Source: Alphaproteobacteria bacterium (GTDB lineage: Bacteria > Pseudomonadota > Alphaproteobacteria > Paracaedibacterales > CAITNM01). Taken from it: a DNA stretch of 64,000 nt. The notes beneath the pieces are model-generated. The model was given only the letters and a program-made list of their open reading frames with translations. It searched no databases and was not told the origin of the DNA. Positions 32,139-42,287 of the stretch are shown in pieces (position 1 is the stretch's first letter; the number at the start of each line of letters is the position of its first letter). The translations under genes were made by a program, and so were the position numbers. The stretch spans positions 81,676 through 145,675 of the forward strand of contig JAJTEE010000004.1 in assembly GCA_021298215.1 (NCBI GenBank), in the 5' to 3' direction.

Positions 32139-34742
32139 TTATGCCGCCAACACATTAAATACAAACGGTAAAATACCACCACTTAAAAAGTACTGCATTT
32201 CATCTTCAGTATCAATCCTTACCAAAACCGGCACCTGCTCTTCTCTTTCACCTTTAAATGTTACCTGGACCACCATTTTTGGGAAAATACCCTTGGCAAG
32301 ACCTTCAATATTAATCTGCTCGCTACCATCTAAGTGCAACGTTTTGCGTGTTGTTCCAGGCATAAATTCCAGCGGCAATACTCCCATTCCTACTAAATTC
32401 GACCGATGAATACGTTCAAAACTCTCAGCAATAACTGCACGTACACCTAAAAGGCGAGTGCCTTTTGCTGCCCAATCTCGAGATGAGCCCGTGCCATATT
32501 CTTTCCCCGCCACAATCACAAGCGGTGTTTCTTCCTGCATATACGCTTGTGCCGCATCAAAGATACTCATTTGTGTACCTTCGAATTTTGTATAGCCACC
32601 ACTTATGCCAGGCAACATTTCATTTTGCAGACGAATATTAGAAAAAGTTCCTCTAACCATAACCTCATGATTACCTCGCCGTGCACCATAAGAATTAAAA
32701 TCAGTCATCGAAACTTTCTGTGATTGCAAGTAAGCTCCCGCAGGACTATTTTCCTTAATACTTCCAGCAGGAGAAATATGATCCGTTGTAATGCTATCTC
32801 CAAGCAATGCTAAAATTCGCGCATCAGCTATATCATCAATCGCCTTCGCTTCCATCCCGAAATACGGAGGATGCTTTATATACGTACTCTCGCCCCATTT
32901 ATAAACAGTAGAAGCCTCCATACTCACTTTTTTCCAAAACTCATCCCCTTCAAAAACAGTACGATAACGTTTTGCAAAAATTTCTGACGTCATCACTTGT
33001 TGAATAACATCTTGAATTTCTTTGGTACTTGGCCAAATATCTTTTAAAAAGACATCTTCCCCCTTAGTATTTTTTCCAATCGGATCCTTTTCAAAATCAA
33101 TAGCTGTGGTTCCTGCCAGAGCAAATGCCACAACCAGGGGAGGTGACATCAGATAATTAGCCTTTGCATGCGGATTAATTCGTCCTTCAAAATTCCTATT
33201 TCCCGAAAGTACACTGGAAACAATTAAATGATTATCGTCTATAGCCTGCGTAATTGCAGCATCCAATGGTCCAGAATTTCCTATACACGTTGTGCACCCA
33301 TAACCCACCACATGAAAACCCAAACCCTCTAGGTCCTTCATCAAATCACTTGCTTCTAAATACTCTCTAACTACCTGAGATCCAGGCGCTAGACTTGTTT
33401 TTACCCACGGCTTCACCTCTAATCCTAAAGATCTAGCTTTTCTTGCCAACAGCCCCGCCCCAATCATCACACTAGGATTTGATGTATTCGTGCAACTTGT
33501 AATTGCAGCAATAACGACATCATGATGATTCAACACGAAATTCTTACCACTTACCTCTACACCTTTTGATAATTGTGCCATATCAAGTGCTGCCTTTTTC
33601 AAATCACTTAACAAAAGCTTATCTTGAGGACGCTTTGGTCCAGCTATACTTGGGTAAATTGTTGCTAAATCAATCTGCAATATATCTTTGAAGGTAGGCT
33701 CAGATCCTTCATTCCAAAGCCCCTGTACTTTTGCATAATTTTCCACTAATTCCACCTGTTCAGGACTACGGTTTGTTAGTTTTAAATACTTAATAGTTTC
33801 TGAATCGGTAGGAAAAAATCCACATGTTGCACCATATTCAGGTGCCATATTCGCAATAGTTGCTCGGTCTGCCAATGATAACTCTTTCAATCCTGACCCG
33901 TAAAATTCAACAAATTTTCCAACAACACCTTTTGCACGCAGCAAATGAGTAATCGTTAGGACCAAATCAGTAGCCGTAATCCCTTCTTTTAAAGTTCCTT
34001 CTAAGCGTACGCCAACTACTTCTGGAATAAGCATCGTTTGAGGTTGCCCTAGCATTGCAGCTTCTGCCTCAATACCCCCAACACCCCATCCTAGCACTCC
34101 TAGCCCATTAACCATGGTTGTGTGGCTGTCTGTTCCTAAAACCGTATCTGGATAAACTAAAGTCTCCCCATCCTCATTTGCACACCATACAACCTTTGCT
34201 AAATACTCTAAATTCACTTGATGACAAATACCGGTACCCGGGGGCACCACACGAAAATTATTAAAGGCCCTTTGTCCCCAGCTTAAAAACGCATATCTTT
34301 CTAAATTTCGTTGATATTCAAGCTGCACATTGTCAGCAAAAGCTGTCTTCGTACCAAATTTATCAACCATAATAGAATGATCGATAACCAGATCCACAGG
34401 GATTAATGGATTAACTTTCGTTGGATCCTTTCCCTCTTTCATCATGGCATCGCGCATCGCAGCAAGATCAACGATCGCAGGCACCCCTGTGAAATCTTGC
34501 ATCAATATTCGCGCTGGATAAAAAGAAATTTCCGTTAACGCAGCTCCAACATTCACAGAGTTTATGACCGCGTCTAAATCGGCACGTGTCACTCGCTTAC
34601 CATCAAAATGACGTAAAAGATTTTCCAAAAGAATTTTCAAAGAGAACGGTAAATGACTAACATCACCAAGAGTTTCCAATGCATAATACGTATACGCTTT
34701 ACTATCTACACGTAGCGTTTTCTTTACCGAAGCCAATGACAT
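32139..34742 (-). CDS. acnA: Aconitate hydratase (AcnA type)
   Basis: Isomerises citrate to isocitrate using a 4Fe-4S cluster. I use the ATG at 34742 (MSLASVKKTL), with a TTG seven codons upstream as the alternative. The 867-residue protein has VLGTDSHTTMVNGLGVLGWGVGGIEAEAAMLGQ, the cluster Cys in AITSCTNTSNPSVM and the pair in GYGCTTCIGNSGPL, SGNRNFEGRINP, and the swivelling domain with GKEYGTGSSRDWAAKGT. It is followed directly by uppP, with adjacent stop and start. Confidence 0.96.
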   Translation of the reverse strand: MSLASVKKTLRVDSKAYTYYALETLGDVSHLPFSLKILLENLLRHFDGKRVTRADLDAVINSVNVGAALTEISFYPARILMQDFTGVPAIVDLAAMRDAMMKEGKDPTKVNPLIPVDLVIDHSIMVDKFGTKTAFADNVQLEYQRNLERYAFLSWGQRAFNNFRVVPPGTGICHQVNLEYLAKVVWCANEDGETLVYPDTVLGTDSHTTMVNGLGVLGWGVGGIEAEAAMLGQPQTMLIPEVVGVRLEGTLKEGITATDLVLTITHLLRAKGVVGKFVEFYGSGLKELSLADRATIANMAPEYGATCGFFPTDSETIKYLKLTNRSPEQVELVENYAKVQGLWNEGSEPTFKDILQIDLATIYPSIAGPKRPQDKLLLSDLKKAALDMAQLSKGVEVSGKNFVLNHHDVVIAAITSCTNTSNPSVMIGAGLLARKARSLGLEVKPWVKTSLAPGSQVVREYLEASDLMKDLEGLGFHVVGYGCTTCIGNSGPLDAAITQAIDDNHLIVSSVLSGNRNFEGRINPHAKANYLMSPPLVVAFALAGTTAIDFEKDPIGKNTKGEDVFLKDIWPSTKEIQDVIQQVMTSEIFAKRYRTVFEGDEFWKKVSMEASTVYKWGESTYIKHPPYFGMEAKAIDDIADARILALLGDSITTDHISPAGSIKENSPAGAYLQSQKVSMTDFNSYGARRGNHEVMVRGTFSNIRLQNEMLPGISGGYTKFEGTQMSIFDAAQAYMQEETPLVIVAGKEYGTGSSRDWAAKGTRLLGVRAVIAESFERIHRSNLVGMGVLPLEFMPGTTRKTLHLDGSEQINIEGLAKGIFPKMVVQVTFKGEREEQVPVLVRIDTEDEMQYFLSGGILPFVFNVLAA

Positions 34743-34803
34743 AAGCTTGAATCTCTTAAACAATGTAATAGGCTAGCTCGACAAGAGCTTATAAATCAAG
34801 AGC

Positions 34804-35103
34804 CTACATATTCATAGAGGTTAGTGTTTTTAAAACATTCGCAAGCGCAGAAACGATTTTTGTCTTCACTTCAAACTCCAGCATTAATTCTTTCAAAAGC
34901 GGAGCTATTTCTTCAATATTCCCAGATCCTCCAACATAATTTACCATCATCCCTTCAACATCTTCGGCTTTATGTAAAAACTCTTTCATGTCGGTTTTGA
35001 AAAAATCAGCAAAACTTCCTATTGCTTCAGGATTTTGGGTTACTTTCTGAGGAGATAAGGTACTAACAGACGAGAGTAATCCCGCCTTAATTGCATCAAC
35101 CAT
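34804..35103 (-). CDS. fliE: Probable flagellar hook-basal body protein FliE
   Basis: FliE links the MS ring to the rod. The 99-residue protein ends DIEEI-like GNIEEIAPLLKELMLEFEVKTKIVSALANVLKTLTSMNM. This aligns with the family pattern in which a helix leads to VRNKxxxAYxEIMxM at the C-terminus. The match is divergent (no VRDK), so the call rests on size, this C-terminal helix, and position as the last gene after flgH. Confidence 0.72.
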   Translation of the reverse strand: MVDAIKAGLLSSVSTLSPQKVTQNPEAIGSFADFFKTDMKEFLHKAEDVEGMMVNYVGGSGNIEEIAPLLKELMLEFEVKTKIVSALANVLKTLTSMNM

Positions 35104-35148
35104 ACTAATATTAAAAACAAAGTTTCCAATACTAGTATGGACAAAACT

Positions 35149-35967
35149 TTAAAATGGTAAAAGCTTATTAAGATATTGTTGACCCCATGGTGCCTGTTGA
35201 GCATCACTAAGATCGCCTCTGCCACCATAACTAATTCTAAGATTAGCAATCTTTTGGCTATGCACTTTATTACTCGATGTAATATCTTCTCGCCTCACAA
35301 CACCCTTCAGCTCTACTTCCCTCAGTTCATTTACTAATCGAACTTCTTCACGTCCTTGAATGACCATATTACCATTAGGAAGGACCTGAATAATAACCGC
35401 AGACATCGTGAAGTTTATTTTATCTTTAACATCATAAGATGCTGTAGAACTATGTGTAGGATTACTAGTCACCCCAACCCAATTCCCTGTAAGCCCAGAA
35501 GGAGTATTGCTATTAGCTGCAGGATTATTTTGCGATAAATCTCCATCTTGACCATGTTTTCCAGGAAGTGCTTTAGAGAGACGTTTTTGAATAGGGAATG
35601 CATGACCAAGTACTTCACTAACCGACGAGTTAAGGGAGCTCTGCCGCTGAATATTCGGAGTCATCTGCATATTTTGCGATCTATCAATCTCTACAACAAC
35701 AGTTACTACATCACCAACTTTTCCAGCTCGTTGATCTTTAAAGAAAGCGCGTGAGCCTGTTTGCCACAAAGAATTTGTTCTCTCTGGAGCAGGCATTGCT
35801 TCCGGCATCGGCATGTGCACAGGCTCATATCCAGGAACATCTCGTGGATCTTTTATTTGCGTCATTTGAGGTGGTTCGCCTATCGTTGAAAGCTTAGTCG
35901 CCAAATTACAACCAGGCAAAAGCAAACTCAGCAACAATAACACTACATGTAAATTACGCAATACCAT
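35149..35967 (-). CDS. flgH: Flagellar L-ring lipoprotein FlgH
   Basis: FlgH builds the outer-membrane L ring that bushes the rod. With the ATG at 35967 the precursor starts MVLRNLHVVLLLLSLLLPGC, placing the lipidated Cys at 20 after a good lipobox. An in-frame start nine codons upstream is less likely. Family motifs are SLWQTGSRAFFKDQRAGKVGDVVTVVV, GNMVIQGREEVRLVNELREVELKGVVRREDI and the terminal LSDAQQAPWGQQYLNKLLPF. It overlaps the flgA stop by 14 bp. Confidence 0.94.
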   Translation of the reverse strand: MVLRNLHVVLLLLSLLLPGCNLATKLSTIGEPPQMTQIKDPRDVPGYEPVHMPMPEAMPAPERTNSLWQTGSRAFFKDQRAGKVGDVVTVVVEIDRSQNMQMTPNIQRQSSLNSSVSEVLGHAFPIQKRLSKALPGKHGQDGDLSQNNPAANSNTPSGLTGNWVGVTSNPTHSSTASYDVKDKINFTMSAVIIQVLPNGNMVIQGREEVRLVNELREVELKGVVRREDITSSNKVHSQKIANLRISYGGRGDLSDAQQAPWGQQYLNKLLPF

Positions 35968-36673
35968 AAATAATTTCCGCCGTACTTGGTCCAACCACTT
36001 TGGCTGATATTTTTCTCATCGTTTGTTTTGCATTCTCTCCTTGCGTTTCAAATGTTCCCGTATCACCCGAAGCAAGGTCTTGAGTGGAACGTGCTTTAGC
36101 ACTCACCTGCAAATGCTGGCTACGATACACCACATCGACAACTTCACCCTTTTTAATAATAATTGGATTTTTCAATATTGATCTCTCAACCGGCAAACCA
36201 GGCTTCACAACAACCCCTGAGGATGTTTTTCCGACAAGATCATTAGCATCCATTACGAATCTGGCATTCAACTGATCAACAGGATACGTCTGATATCCAA
36301 CATCCGAAACATTAATAATTTCACCGGCTCCGATTGGTCTAAGCAAAACAGGAATATGGGCAAGCCACTCAATTTTTCCAGAAAAAGTACAAGATTCTCC
36401 CGATGTAAGTTTTAGCGTTATGTCAAAATCCCTTTGTTGTGGAGAAACAATAAAATCTTGTACTACTGCCCCCTCTAAACTCGCTGATTCACCAAGAGAT
36501 TGACCAGAAATCTTTTCAATAATGACATTAAAATCTTTTGTATTAATTTTAGCCTGAATAAAAGGTTGCGCAAATGCGGCAAGCTCCATTTTTGAAAAAC
36601 TCTTATTCGAAGAAGCGCCATATACATCAAAAGCACTTACAAACACTAAAATACAATAAATAATTCTAATCAT
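35954..36673 (-). CDS. flgA: Flagellar P-ring assembly chaperone FlgA
   Basis: FlgA is a periplasmic chaperone for FlgI. The 239-residue precursor has a signal peptide (IYCILVFVSAFDVYGA) and a C-terminal SAF domain with RPIGAGEIINVSDV, LVGKTSSGVVVKPGLPVERSIL and IIKKGEVVDVVY. Its order between flgG and flgH is the standard alphaproteobacterial arrangement. No flgI is seen in the window. Confidence 0.9.
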   Translation of the reverse strand: MIRIIYCILVFVSAFDVYGASSNKSFSKMELAAFAQPFIQAKINTKDFNVIIEKISGQSLGESASLEGAVVQDFIVSPQQRDFDITLKLTSGESCTFSGKIEWLAHIPVLLRPIGAGEIINVSDVGYQTYPVDQLNARFVMDANDLVGKTSSGVVVKPGLPVERSILKNPIIIKKGEVVDVVYRSQHLQVSAKARSTQDLASGDTGTFETQGENAKQTMRKISAKVVGPSTAEIIYGIA

Positions 36674-36683
36674 TTAAAACTCT

Positions 36684-37493
36684 CTATCTAGCGCCCATAC
36701 TATTTGCTGCTTTCATCATTTCATCGCCTGTTTTTACAGCCTTAGTAAGCATTTCATAAACTTTTTCAATCTTAATTAAGTCGGTCATTTCTTCTACCGC
36801 GTTCACGTTTGATCCTTCGCGATAAGCTTGCTTTAAATAGCCACGTTGATTTTTACCTGGCTCGCCTACATCAGCTGCTCCTGAAGCATTTGTTTGGACA
36901 AAGATGCTATCTCCAACGGCTAATAAACCTGATGGATTTAAAAAAGTTGCAAGCTGTATTTGCCCAACGTGCACCTCTTGTCCAGGACTTGTTTCTGCAT
37001 AAACTTCACCTACCTGATTAATAGAAACTTTTAAGGTGTTTTGAGGCAAAGTAATACCTGGCTGAATAACGTAACCTGTTTTTGGCATAACCAGTGTATT
37101 ATTTTGATCGCGATTAAAACTACCTACCCTTGTATATCCTGTCGTTCCATCTGGTAATGTCACCATGAAAAAGCCATCGCCATCGATCATCACATCAAGA
37201 CTTCTACCTGTCTGTATAGCTTCACCTTGAGAAAACACTCTGTAAACAGCCGCAGCTTGCACACCTGTACCAATTTGCACGCCTGTTGTATCAGTCGTTC
37301 CATTTTGCGACGTAGCAACTCCCACAGCGCCATGATCAATATAAGGAAGGTCGTACATTATCAAGTATTGACGCTTAAAACCATCAACGTTTTGAGAAGC
37401 GATGTTCTGAGTTTTTATTGCTAGAAGAGCTTCCTGCGCTTGCAGACCAGTTCTTGCAATATTAAGTGAATCTTGTACTGAAACTGCTGCCAT
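36684..37493 (-). CDS. flgG: Flagellar distal rod protein FlgG
   Basis: FlgG forms the distal rod. The 269-residue protein has the N-terminal rod motif LNIARTGLQAQEALLAIKTQNIASQNVDGFKRQ, the middle DVMIDGDGFFMVTLPDGTTGYTRVGSFNRD, and the C-terminal GYLKQAYREGSNVNAVEEMTDLIKIEKVYEMLTKAVKTGDEMM coiled coil. It lies 6 bp after flgF and 10 bp before flgA. The middle segment differs from textbook FlgG in places but keeps the overall length. Confidence 0.94.
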   Translation of the reverse strand: MAAVSVQDSLNIARTGLQAQEALLAIKTQNIASQNVDGFKRQYLIMYDLPYIDHGAVGVATSQNGTTDTTGVQIGTGVQAAAVYRVFSQGEAIQTGRSLDVMIDGDGFFMVTLPDGTTGYTRVGSFNRDQNNTLVMPKTGYVIQPGITLPQNTLKVSINQVGEVYAETSPGQEVHVGQIQLATFLNPSGLLAVGDSIFVQTNASGAADVGEPGKNQRGYLKQAYREGSNVNAVEEMTDLIKIEKVYEMLTKAVKTGDEMMKAANSMGAR

Positions 37494-37499
37494 AACTTC

Positions 37500-38258
37500 C
37501 TACGCCACATTCTTCGATGAAACATTAAAAACTTTTCTAGTGCTTTGATCTTGCTCCTCAATAATTTTTTGCGCATGCTCAAACTGCCTCAGCGCATCCA
37601 TCATGATCATTCCTTCCACAACGCCAGAAACATTTGATTCTTCTATCCCAAATTGTTTTATAGTGCAGGACTCAGTTACAGAGAGGTTTTGCTTACCAGG
37701 ATCCAACAAATTATTTCCTAGGCACTTCAATTCTTCTTGCTGATTATTCACGGTAAAAGTACCAATTATTCCAACTAAAGCAGAGTCAGCATATACTCCA
37801 CCTTTAGGGTCAATAGCTATGTTTCTTGTCATCTTCGGAATAACAATTTCTCCCCCGTCCCTACTCATAACAAGATAAGATCCATTTGCAGTGATCAGAG
37901 CTCCAGCATCGTTAAGTGCAAACTGACCATTGCGGCTTAGATATTTTCCTTTTCCTGTATCCACCAGGAAGTATCCATTGCCATTTATCGCAACATCTAA
38001 TGGATTTCCTGTCTGACGATACGAGCCATTACCCAAATTACGTAACGTCTTATTAGCAGAGACGTAATGCACAACACGGTTATCTTTTCCTTTTTGTGTA
38101 GTATTAACCAATTTAACCATTTGGGTCTTAAAACCAGCCACATGAGCATTCGCAAGATTATTTGTTGCAATAGCTAAACGTACCCATTGCGCCTCTTGGG
38201 AAGACAGAGCAACAGCACCAGGTTTTTGCACGGAATGGTGAGGTTTATGTATATGCAT
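37500..38258 (-). CDS. flgF: Flagellar proximal rod protein FlgF
   Basis: FlgF is a proximal rod subunit related to FlgG. The 252-residue protein has VRLAIATNNLANAHVAGFKTQMV near the N-terminus, the GNPLDVAINGNGYFLVDTGKGKYLSRNGQFALND core, and the C-terminal NVSGVVEGMIMMDALRQFEHAQKIIEEQDQ. It is the first gene of the minus-strand flgF-flgG-flgA-flgH-fliE operon and is divergent from the asmA-like gene, so the promoter must lie in the 118-bp gap. Confidence 0.93.
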   Translation of the reverse strand: MHIHKPHHSVQKPGAVALSSQEAQWVRLAIATNNLANAHVAGFKTQMVKLVNTTQKGKDNRVVHYVSANKTLRNLGNGSYRQTGNPLDVAINGNGYFLVDTGKGKYLSRNGQFALNDAGALITANGSYLVMSRDGGEIVIPKMTRNIAIDPKGGVYADSALVGIIGTFTVNNQQEELKCLGNNLLDPGKQNLSVTESCTIKQFGIEESNVSGVVEGMIMMDALRQFEHAQKIIEEQDQSTRKVFNVSSKNVA

Positions 38259-38376
38259 TTTCTAGACTATTTTTTCTATTTGATTAGTATCCTGCAAAAA
38301 TCATGCCAAGAAATACTTGAATAAGATGCATTAATTTCCTAAGGTGCCTTATATAAAAGCTATTTAAGTTAAGCCA

Positions 38377-41028
38377 ATGCAAAGAAAAATCCTTTTTATT
38401 CCTGCGTTTCTAATCTTCTTATTAGTTGTGGTGCCCCTGTTTATTGATTTTTCAAAGTACGCAACACCGTATCTTGCTGATGCACAAAAAACTATAGGAA
38501 GAACAATACAAATTGGCTCTGTAAAGCTTCAAATATTACCAACTCCTCGCATTAATATTCATGATGTTTCTTTAGGTAATGTTGCAAATGCAAAAAAATC
38601 AGAAATGGCAACCATTAAAAACGTAGAGGTCATTCTTAGCTTAATAGATCTGATAAAAGGAAAAATCGTTGTTAAAAGCATTAATTTAAAAACACCTGAA
38701 ATTACCCTAGAAAAAGATAAAGATGGCCATGGAAATTGGGAGTTGTCGTTTTCCAAAAATGAGTCCCAGGAAAAAGAAGCATCACAGCCTACAAATAATG
38801 CAGCAACGACTAGTATTACGGTGAATCACTTTGAAGCTCATAACGCAACAATCACCTATATTGACCATAAGGATGGTTCAACAAAAAATTTCTCTAATTT
38901 AAAGATTGAATGCGATAGTGAAAAGCTAACTGGACCTTACAAAATATTCATTGTTTCTGACACCACAGAAAATAGTATCGATTTAGAAATATTAACAGGA
39001 GATTTTAGCTCCGGCGAAACGTCCTTAATGGCCGGCATATCCCTAGTATTACAAGACCATCGAGTTCGTGCTGAATTAAAAGGTACAGTAGACCTTAACA
39101 AAAAACATTTATCTGGCAAACTAACCGCCTCTTCTTCTGATTTTCCTTTCATACTAGAGTTACCTAATCATAAAATTGATTTACATAAAGCAATCGATAT
39201 CCAAGCAGATTTACATACAACATTGGAGCACGTCACTATCGGCAATTTGCAAGCCACTCACCCCTCAATTCAACTAATTGGTACAGTACGTTACAACCTT
39301 TTAACACAACTTTGCGACATAGATTTAAAGTTTAAGCATCAACACGATCTTATAGACCTAGAATGTTCAACCAAAGATTTTCGTAAAATTGAGTATCATC
39401 TCACCAGCCAACGCTATCAAGAAATACTCAAATGGTTCACTAAGGACGCACCTATTAAACAACCTCTCGATATTAAAGGTGTTTTAGAGATGGGAGATAA
39501 CACGTTCAATAGTAAGAAAACCATTCTTTCTTTAGGTGCGGCAAAAGCTGACGCAAACATCGAATTTAATACGGAAACTAAGAACGTAAAAATTGCAGCT
39601 AATTTAAATGATATACAGCAGTGGGGTAAAACTCTAGGCCATGATTTGCCAGTATCTGGCCCTATCATAATTACTGCAAAAATTGCTCATGAAAAAGATC
39701 ACCTAGGACTGAATACAAAAATATCACTTGCCCATGGAAATATTTTCTTTGATGGTATGCTTGGTTCCGGCGAGCTAATTACAAAAGGCAACATACGTGT
39801 GGAGCAAGTAGCTTTAAGCGATTACATCATCAATCTTAAGAGCGATATTTTGTTAAAGAAAACAGAAGCTGACTTGAACATACAAAGTATTGGATTAAAA
39901 AGTAAATCAGGGCTTGATGTATTTGCAGGCGGCAAATTACTAATTGATTTGAGTAAAGAAAAACCTCATATTGCAGGCTCTCTCACAGCTCAACCAATAC
40001 AACTCACAAAATATCAAGATACTTCGGTTCAAGTATTACGGGCATTATATATCCCTCAAATATCAAATTACGAGTTGTTAAGAACAGCTAATACAAGGTG
40101 GTCATCTTCTCCAACGAATCTTCCACTTAAGGCATTTACGATGAATCTGCACATAAATATCCCAAAAATTGCTTTAAGTGGACTTACTTTTGAGGCACTA
40201 CAATCGGATATTACACTTAAAGACGGAAAGCTAGATATCCCATTTTCTGCGCATTTGTATGGCGGAAAAATAAGCGGCTCGTTATCTGCTCAATCTTCGA
40301 ACACCCAAAACCTTGGATTCTCAGCTCAATTCAGTAATATCAGCATAGCTAAAATTCAGGCTGCCGCTGCTCATTTTTCTCAAGGGGAAGCTTCTGGTTC
40401 TATCACCTTAAAAACTCAAGGAAATTCTCAATATGATTGGGTAAGTAACCTATCTGGACAAGCAAAATTTTCTATAAATAACGGCATAATAAAAGGATTT
40501 GATCTGCAATCAATTGTTAATATTTTAAAAAGCCCCGGCAACCTATTTGACCTCACAGCTATTCAAAACTTTTTCAATGGACGGGGCACTACAGCTTTTT
40601 CAAATGCAAGTGGAGATTTTACCATTGCAAATGGAATCACCAGCACAAAAAATTTAATTGTTGAGACATCCGAAGCGCATCTAAAAGCAGAAGGACAGGC
40701 AGATCTGGTAAATTGGCAAATGCGCTTTAATGGCAAGGTGGCAATTCCAACTTTAAAGAATATCCCCCCTCTAGAATTCACCATCAAAGGTCCTTTGGAT
40801 GAGCCAGCCTACAATCTTAATTTAAAATCACTTCAAGGACTTTTAGGAAAGGGAGCGGGTGATTTGGTTTCAAAAGCAATACCAGGAATTGATCAATTAA
40901 TCCCTGGATTAGGTAAGAAGTCCAAAAATTCTCGACAACCGGCAGAAGACTCAGGAACTGAGGAAAGAAAACCATCAGCACAACCCGAGAAAATAGTAAA
41001 AGGATTGCTGAAAAACATTTTTAAATAA
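38377..41028 (+). CDS. AsmA family protein
   Basis: AsmA-like proteins are inner-membrane-anchored, beta-rich bridge proteins now linked to phospholipid transport to the outer membrane and to outer-membrane protein quality. The 883-residue protein has an N-terminal TM segment (5-24) and the typical domain start FSKYATPYLADAQKTIGRTIQIGSVKLQILPTPRINIHDV. The C-terminal AsmA core shows ARFSQGEASGSITLKTQG-like and LSGQAKFSINNGIIKGFDLQSIV segments. Its tail (after about 840) is Lys/Glu-rich. Confidence 0.9.
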   Translation: MQRKILFIPAFLIFLLVVVPLFIDFSKYATPYLADAQKTIGRTIQIGSVKLQILPTPRINIHDVSLGNVANAKKSEMATIKNVEVILSLIDLIKGKIVVKSINLKTPEITLEKDKDGHGNWELSFSKNESQEKEASQPTNNAATTSITVNHFEAHNATITYIDHKDGSTKNFSNLKIECDSEKLTGPYKIFIVSDTTENSIDLEILTGDFSSGETSLMAGISLVLQDHRVRAELKGTVDLNKKHLSGKLTASSSDFPFILELPNHKIDLHKAIDIQADLHTTLEHVTIGNLQATHPSIQLIGTVRYNLLTQLCDIDLKFKHQHDLIDLECSTKDFRKIEYHLTSQRYQEILKWFTKDAPIKQPLDIKGVLEMGDNTFNSKKTILSLGAAKADANIEFNTETKNVKIAANLNDIQQWGKTLGHDLPVSGPIIITAKIAHEKDHLGLNTKISLAHGNIFFDGMLGSGELITKGNIRVEQVALSDYIINLKSDILLKKTEADLNIQSIGLKSKSGLDVFAGGKLLIDLSKEKPHIAGSLTAQPIQLTKYQDTSVQVLRALYIPQISNYELLRTANTRWSSSPTNLPLKAFTMNLHINIPKIALSGLTFEALQSDITLKDGKLDIPFSAHLYGGKISGSLSAQSSNTQNLGFSAQFSNISIAKIQAAAAHFSQGEASGSITLKTQGNSQYDWVSNLSGQAKFSINNGIIKGFDLQSIVNILKSPGNLFDLTAIQNFFNGRGTTAFSNASGDFTIANGITSTKNLIVETSEAHLKAEGQADLVNWQMRFNGKVAIPTLKNIPPLEFTIKGPLDEPAYNLNLKSLQGLLGKGAGDLVSKAIPGIDQLIPGLGKKSKNSRQPAEDSGTEERKPSAQPEKIVKGLLKNIFK

Positions 41029-41165
41029 ATCTCAATGTATGTATTAGGAAACCCTTGATTTTTAAAGAAAGTTTAATTTCATAAAAATTATACGCGCTTT
41101 TTTATAAAAAATAATTTACAATAACGAATGGTTAAAATTTTTTTAAGTATTGAGGGTATTAAAAC

Positions 41166-41441
41166 ATGTCAAAGAAATTAGTATTAGCATTAGGAATTAT
41201 CGGTTTTGGATTTGTCGCATGCGAGAAAAAAGAAGAAGCAAAGCATGAAGATCATGGAAAAACTGCTGAACACCATGTAGAACATCACGCAGCTCCTGCG
41301 GAAACTCATGCAGCTCCAGCTGAAACTCATGCTGCTGCAGCTACTGAACAACATCCAGCTGCTGCCACTGATGCGCATAAAACTGAAGCTGCTCCAGCTT
41401 CACAAGTAACACCAGCTCCAGAAAAAACTGAGAAAAAATAA
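41166..41441 (+). CDS. Small His/Ala-rich lipoprotein
   Basis: The 91-residue precursor has a signal peptide with a FVAC lipobox (Cys19). The mature part is entirely low complexity: Lys/Glu at the start, then repeated HAAPAET units with about 13 His, Ala-rich and ending in Lys/Glu. It could bind transition metals or act as a flexible surface tether. I recognise no family. A strong terminator follows, so it is a separate transcription unit. Confidence 0.7.
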   Translation: MSKKLVLALGIIGFGFVACEKKEEAKHEDHGKTAEHHVEHHAAPAETHAAPAETHAAAATEQHPAAATDAHKTEAAPASQVTPAPEKTEKK

Positions 41442-41455
41442 AAAATATATAAAAA

Positions 41456-41496
41456 TGGCCTCTGCGAAGTATTTTATACTTCGGGCGGCCTTTTTA
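41456..41496 (+). terminator. Rho-independent terminator after the His-rich lipoprotein gene
   Basis: GGCC, CGAAGTA, a TTTTA loop, TACTTCG and GGCC form a long interrupted stem followed by TTTTT. Confidence 0.9.
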
Positions 41497-41591
41497 TTTA
41501 AATAAAAATTGCTTTTATTTGAAATATTAATACTTAATTAACCACTTTCATCTTATTTTATTATTAGGCCTTATACATATGAGTTTTAATC

Positions 41592-42287
41592 ATGCGTGGC
41601 TTAGTAATACTTGCAATGATTTTGACATCCGCTCAAAGCTTTTCAGCAAATGATTTTCCAGAACAACAAGCTTCGATTCCTGTTATGCGCACAGGGCATT
41701 CCGTATTAATAGATCACAATCATCTTATTCAAGCAGCATCTCGACGGCTCGTTTTATCGAGATTTTCTGCCACCTTAAATCGCGCAACTCCTCAAGAACA
41801 AGAAAGAATCTTAGGTCATTTTGAAAATGAGACAAATAACCCTGCATTAAGGGCAGAAATAGTGAATGCCAGTGTAGTTGACGAAGATGCTCTTGTTGAA
41901 GAAATTAATCATTCAGTTGCTCAAATAATCAGAAATAGATTTCCTTTAAGTCTTCGCGCAACTCCAGAAGATTTCATTTTAGCTTCTGGTTTTACAAAAA
42001 CCTTTCAAGATCAACTCACAGAAGCGGGCTGTTACATTAGACTTGGGCAATACTTGAAAAGCAGAGAAAGTTCAAGATATCTTGCATCTAGCGCCTTCCT
42101 CAAAGCTGGATTATTGTTTGCAACCATTGCTCCAGATAAAAAAAGTGATGACTCACTATTATCAGCAGCTCAATGCTATTATTGGGCATTTCGCAACGAA
42201 TCTGTACCTGAAAAAAAGCAATCCTTTAAAAAATTAAGTATTCTTCAATATGTTAACTATCTCCTTTTCCACTCTCAAACAGAGTAA
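41592..42287 (+). CDS. Orphan secreted protein, possibly shortened by a recent stop codon
   Basis: The 231-residue precursor begins with a clear signal peptide (MRGLVILAMILTSAQSFSA). The rest appears mainly helical, with segments such as ASSAFLKAGLLFATIAPDKKSDDSLLSAAQCYYWAF that recall a TPR-like hairpin, but no family is recognised. The frame continues past TAA 42285-42287 for 16 further codons (EIEQIEKIQQENEKLR) to TAG 42336. These residues form a good coiled-coil, so the ancestral protein may have been longer. Confidence 0.62.
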   Translation: MRGLVILAMILTSAQSFSANDFPEQQASIPVMRTGHSVLIDHNHLIQAASRRLVLSRFSATLNRATPQEQERILGHFENETNNPALRAEIVNASVVDEDALVEEINHSVAQIIRNRFPLSLRATPEDFILASGFTKTFQDQLTEAGCYIRLGQYLKSRESSRYLASSAFLKAGLLFATIAPDKKSDDSLLSAAQCYYWAFRNESVPEKKQSFKKLSILQYVNYLLFHSQTE

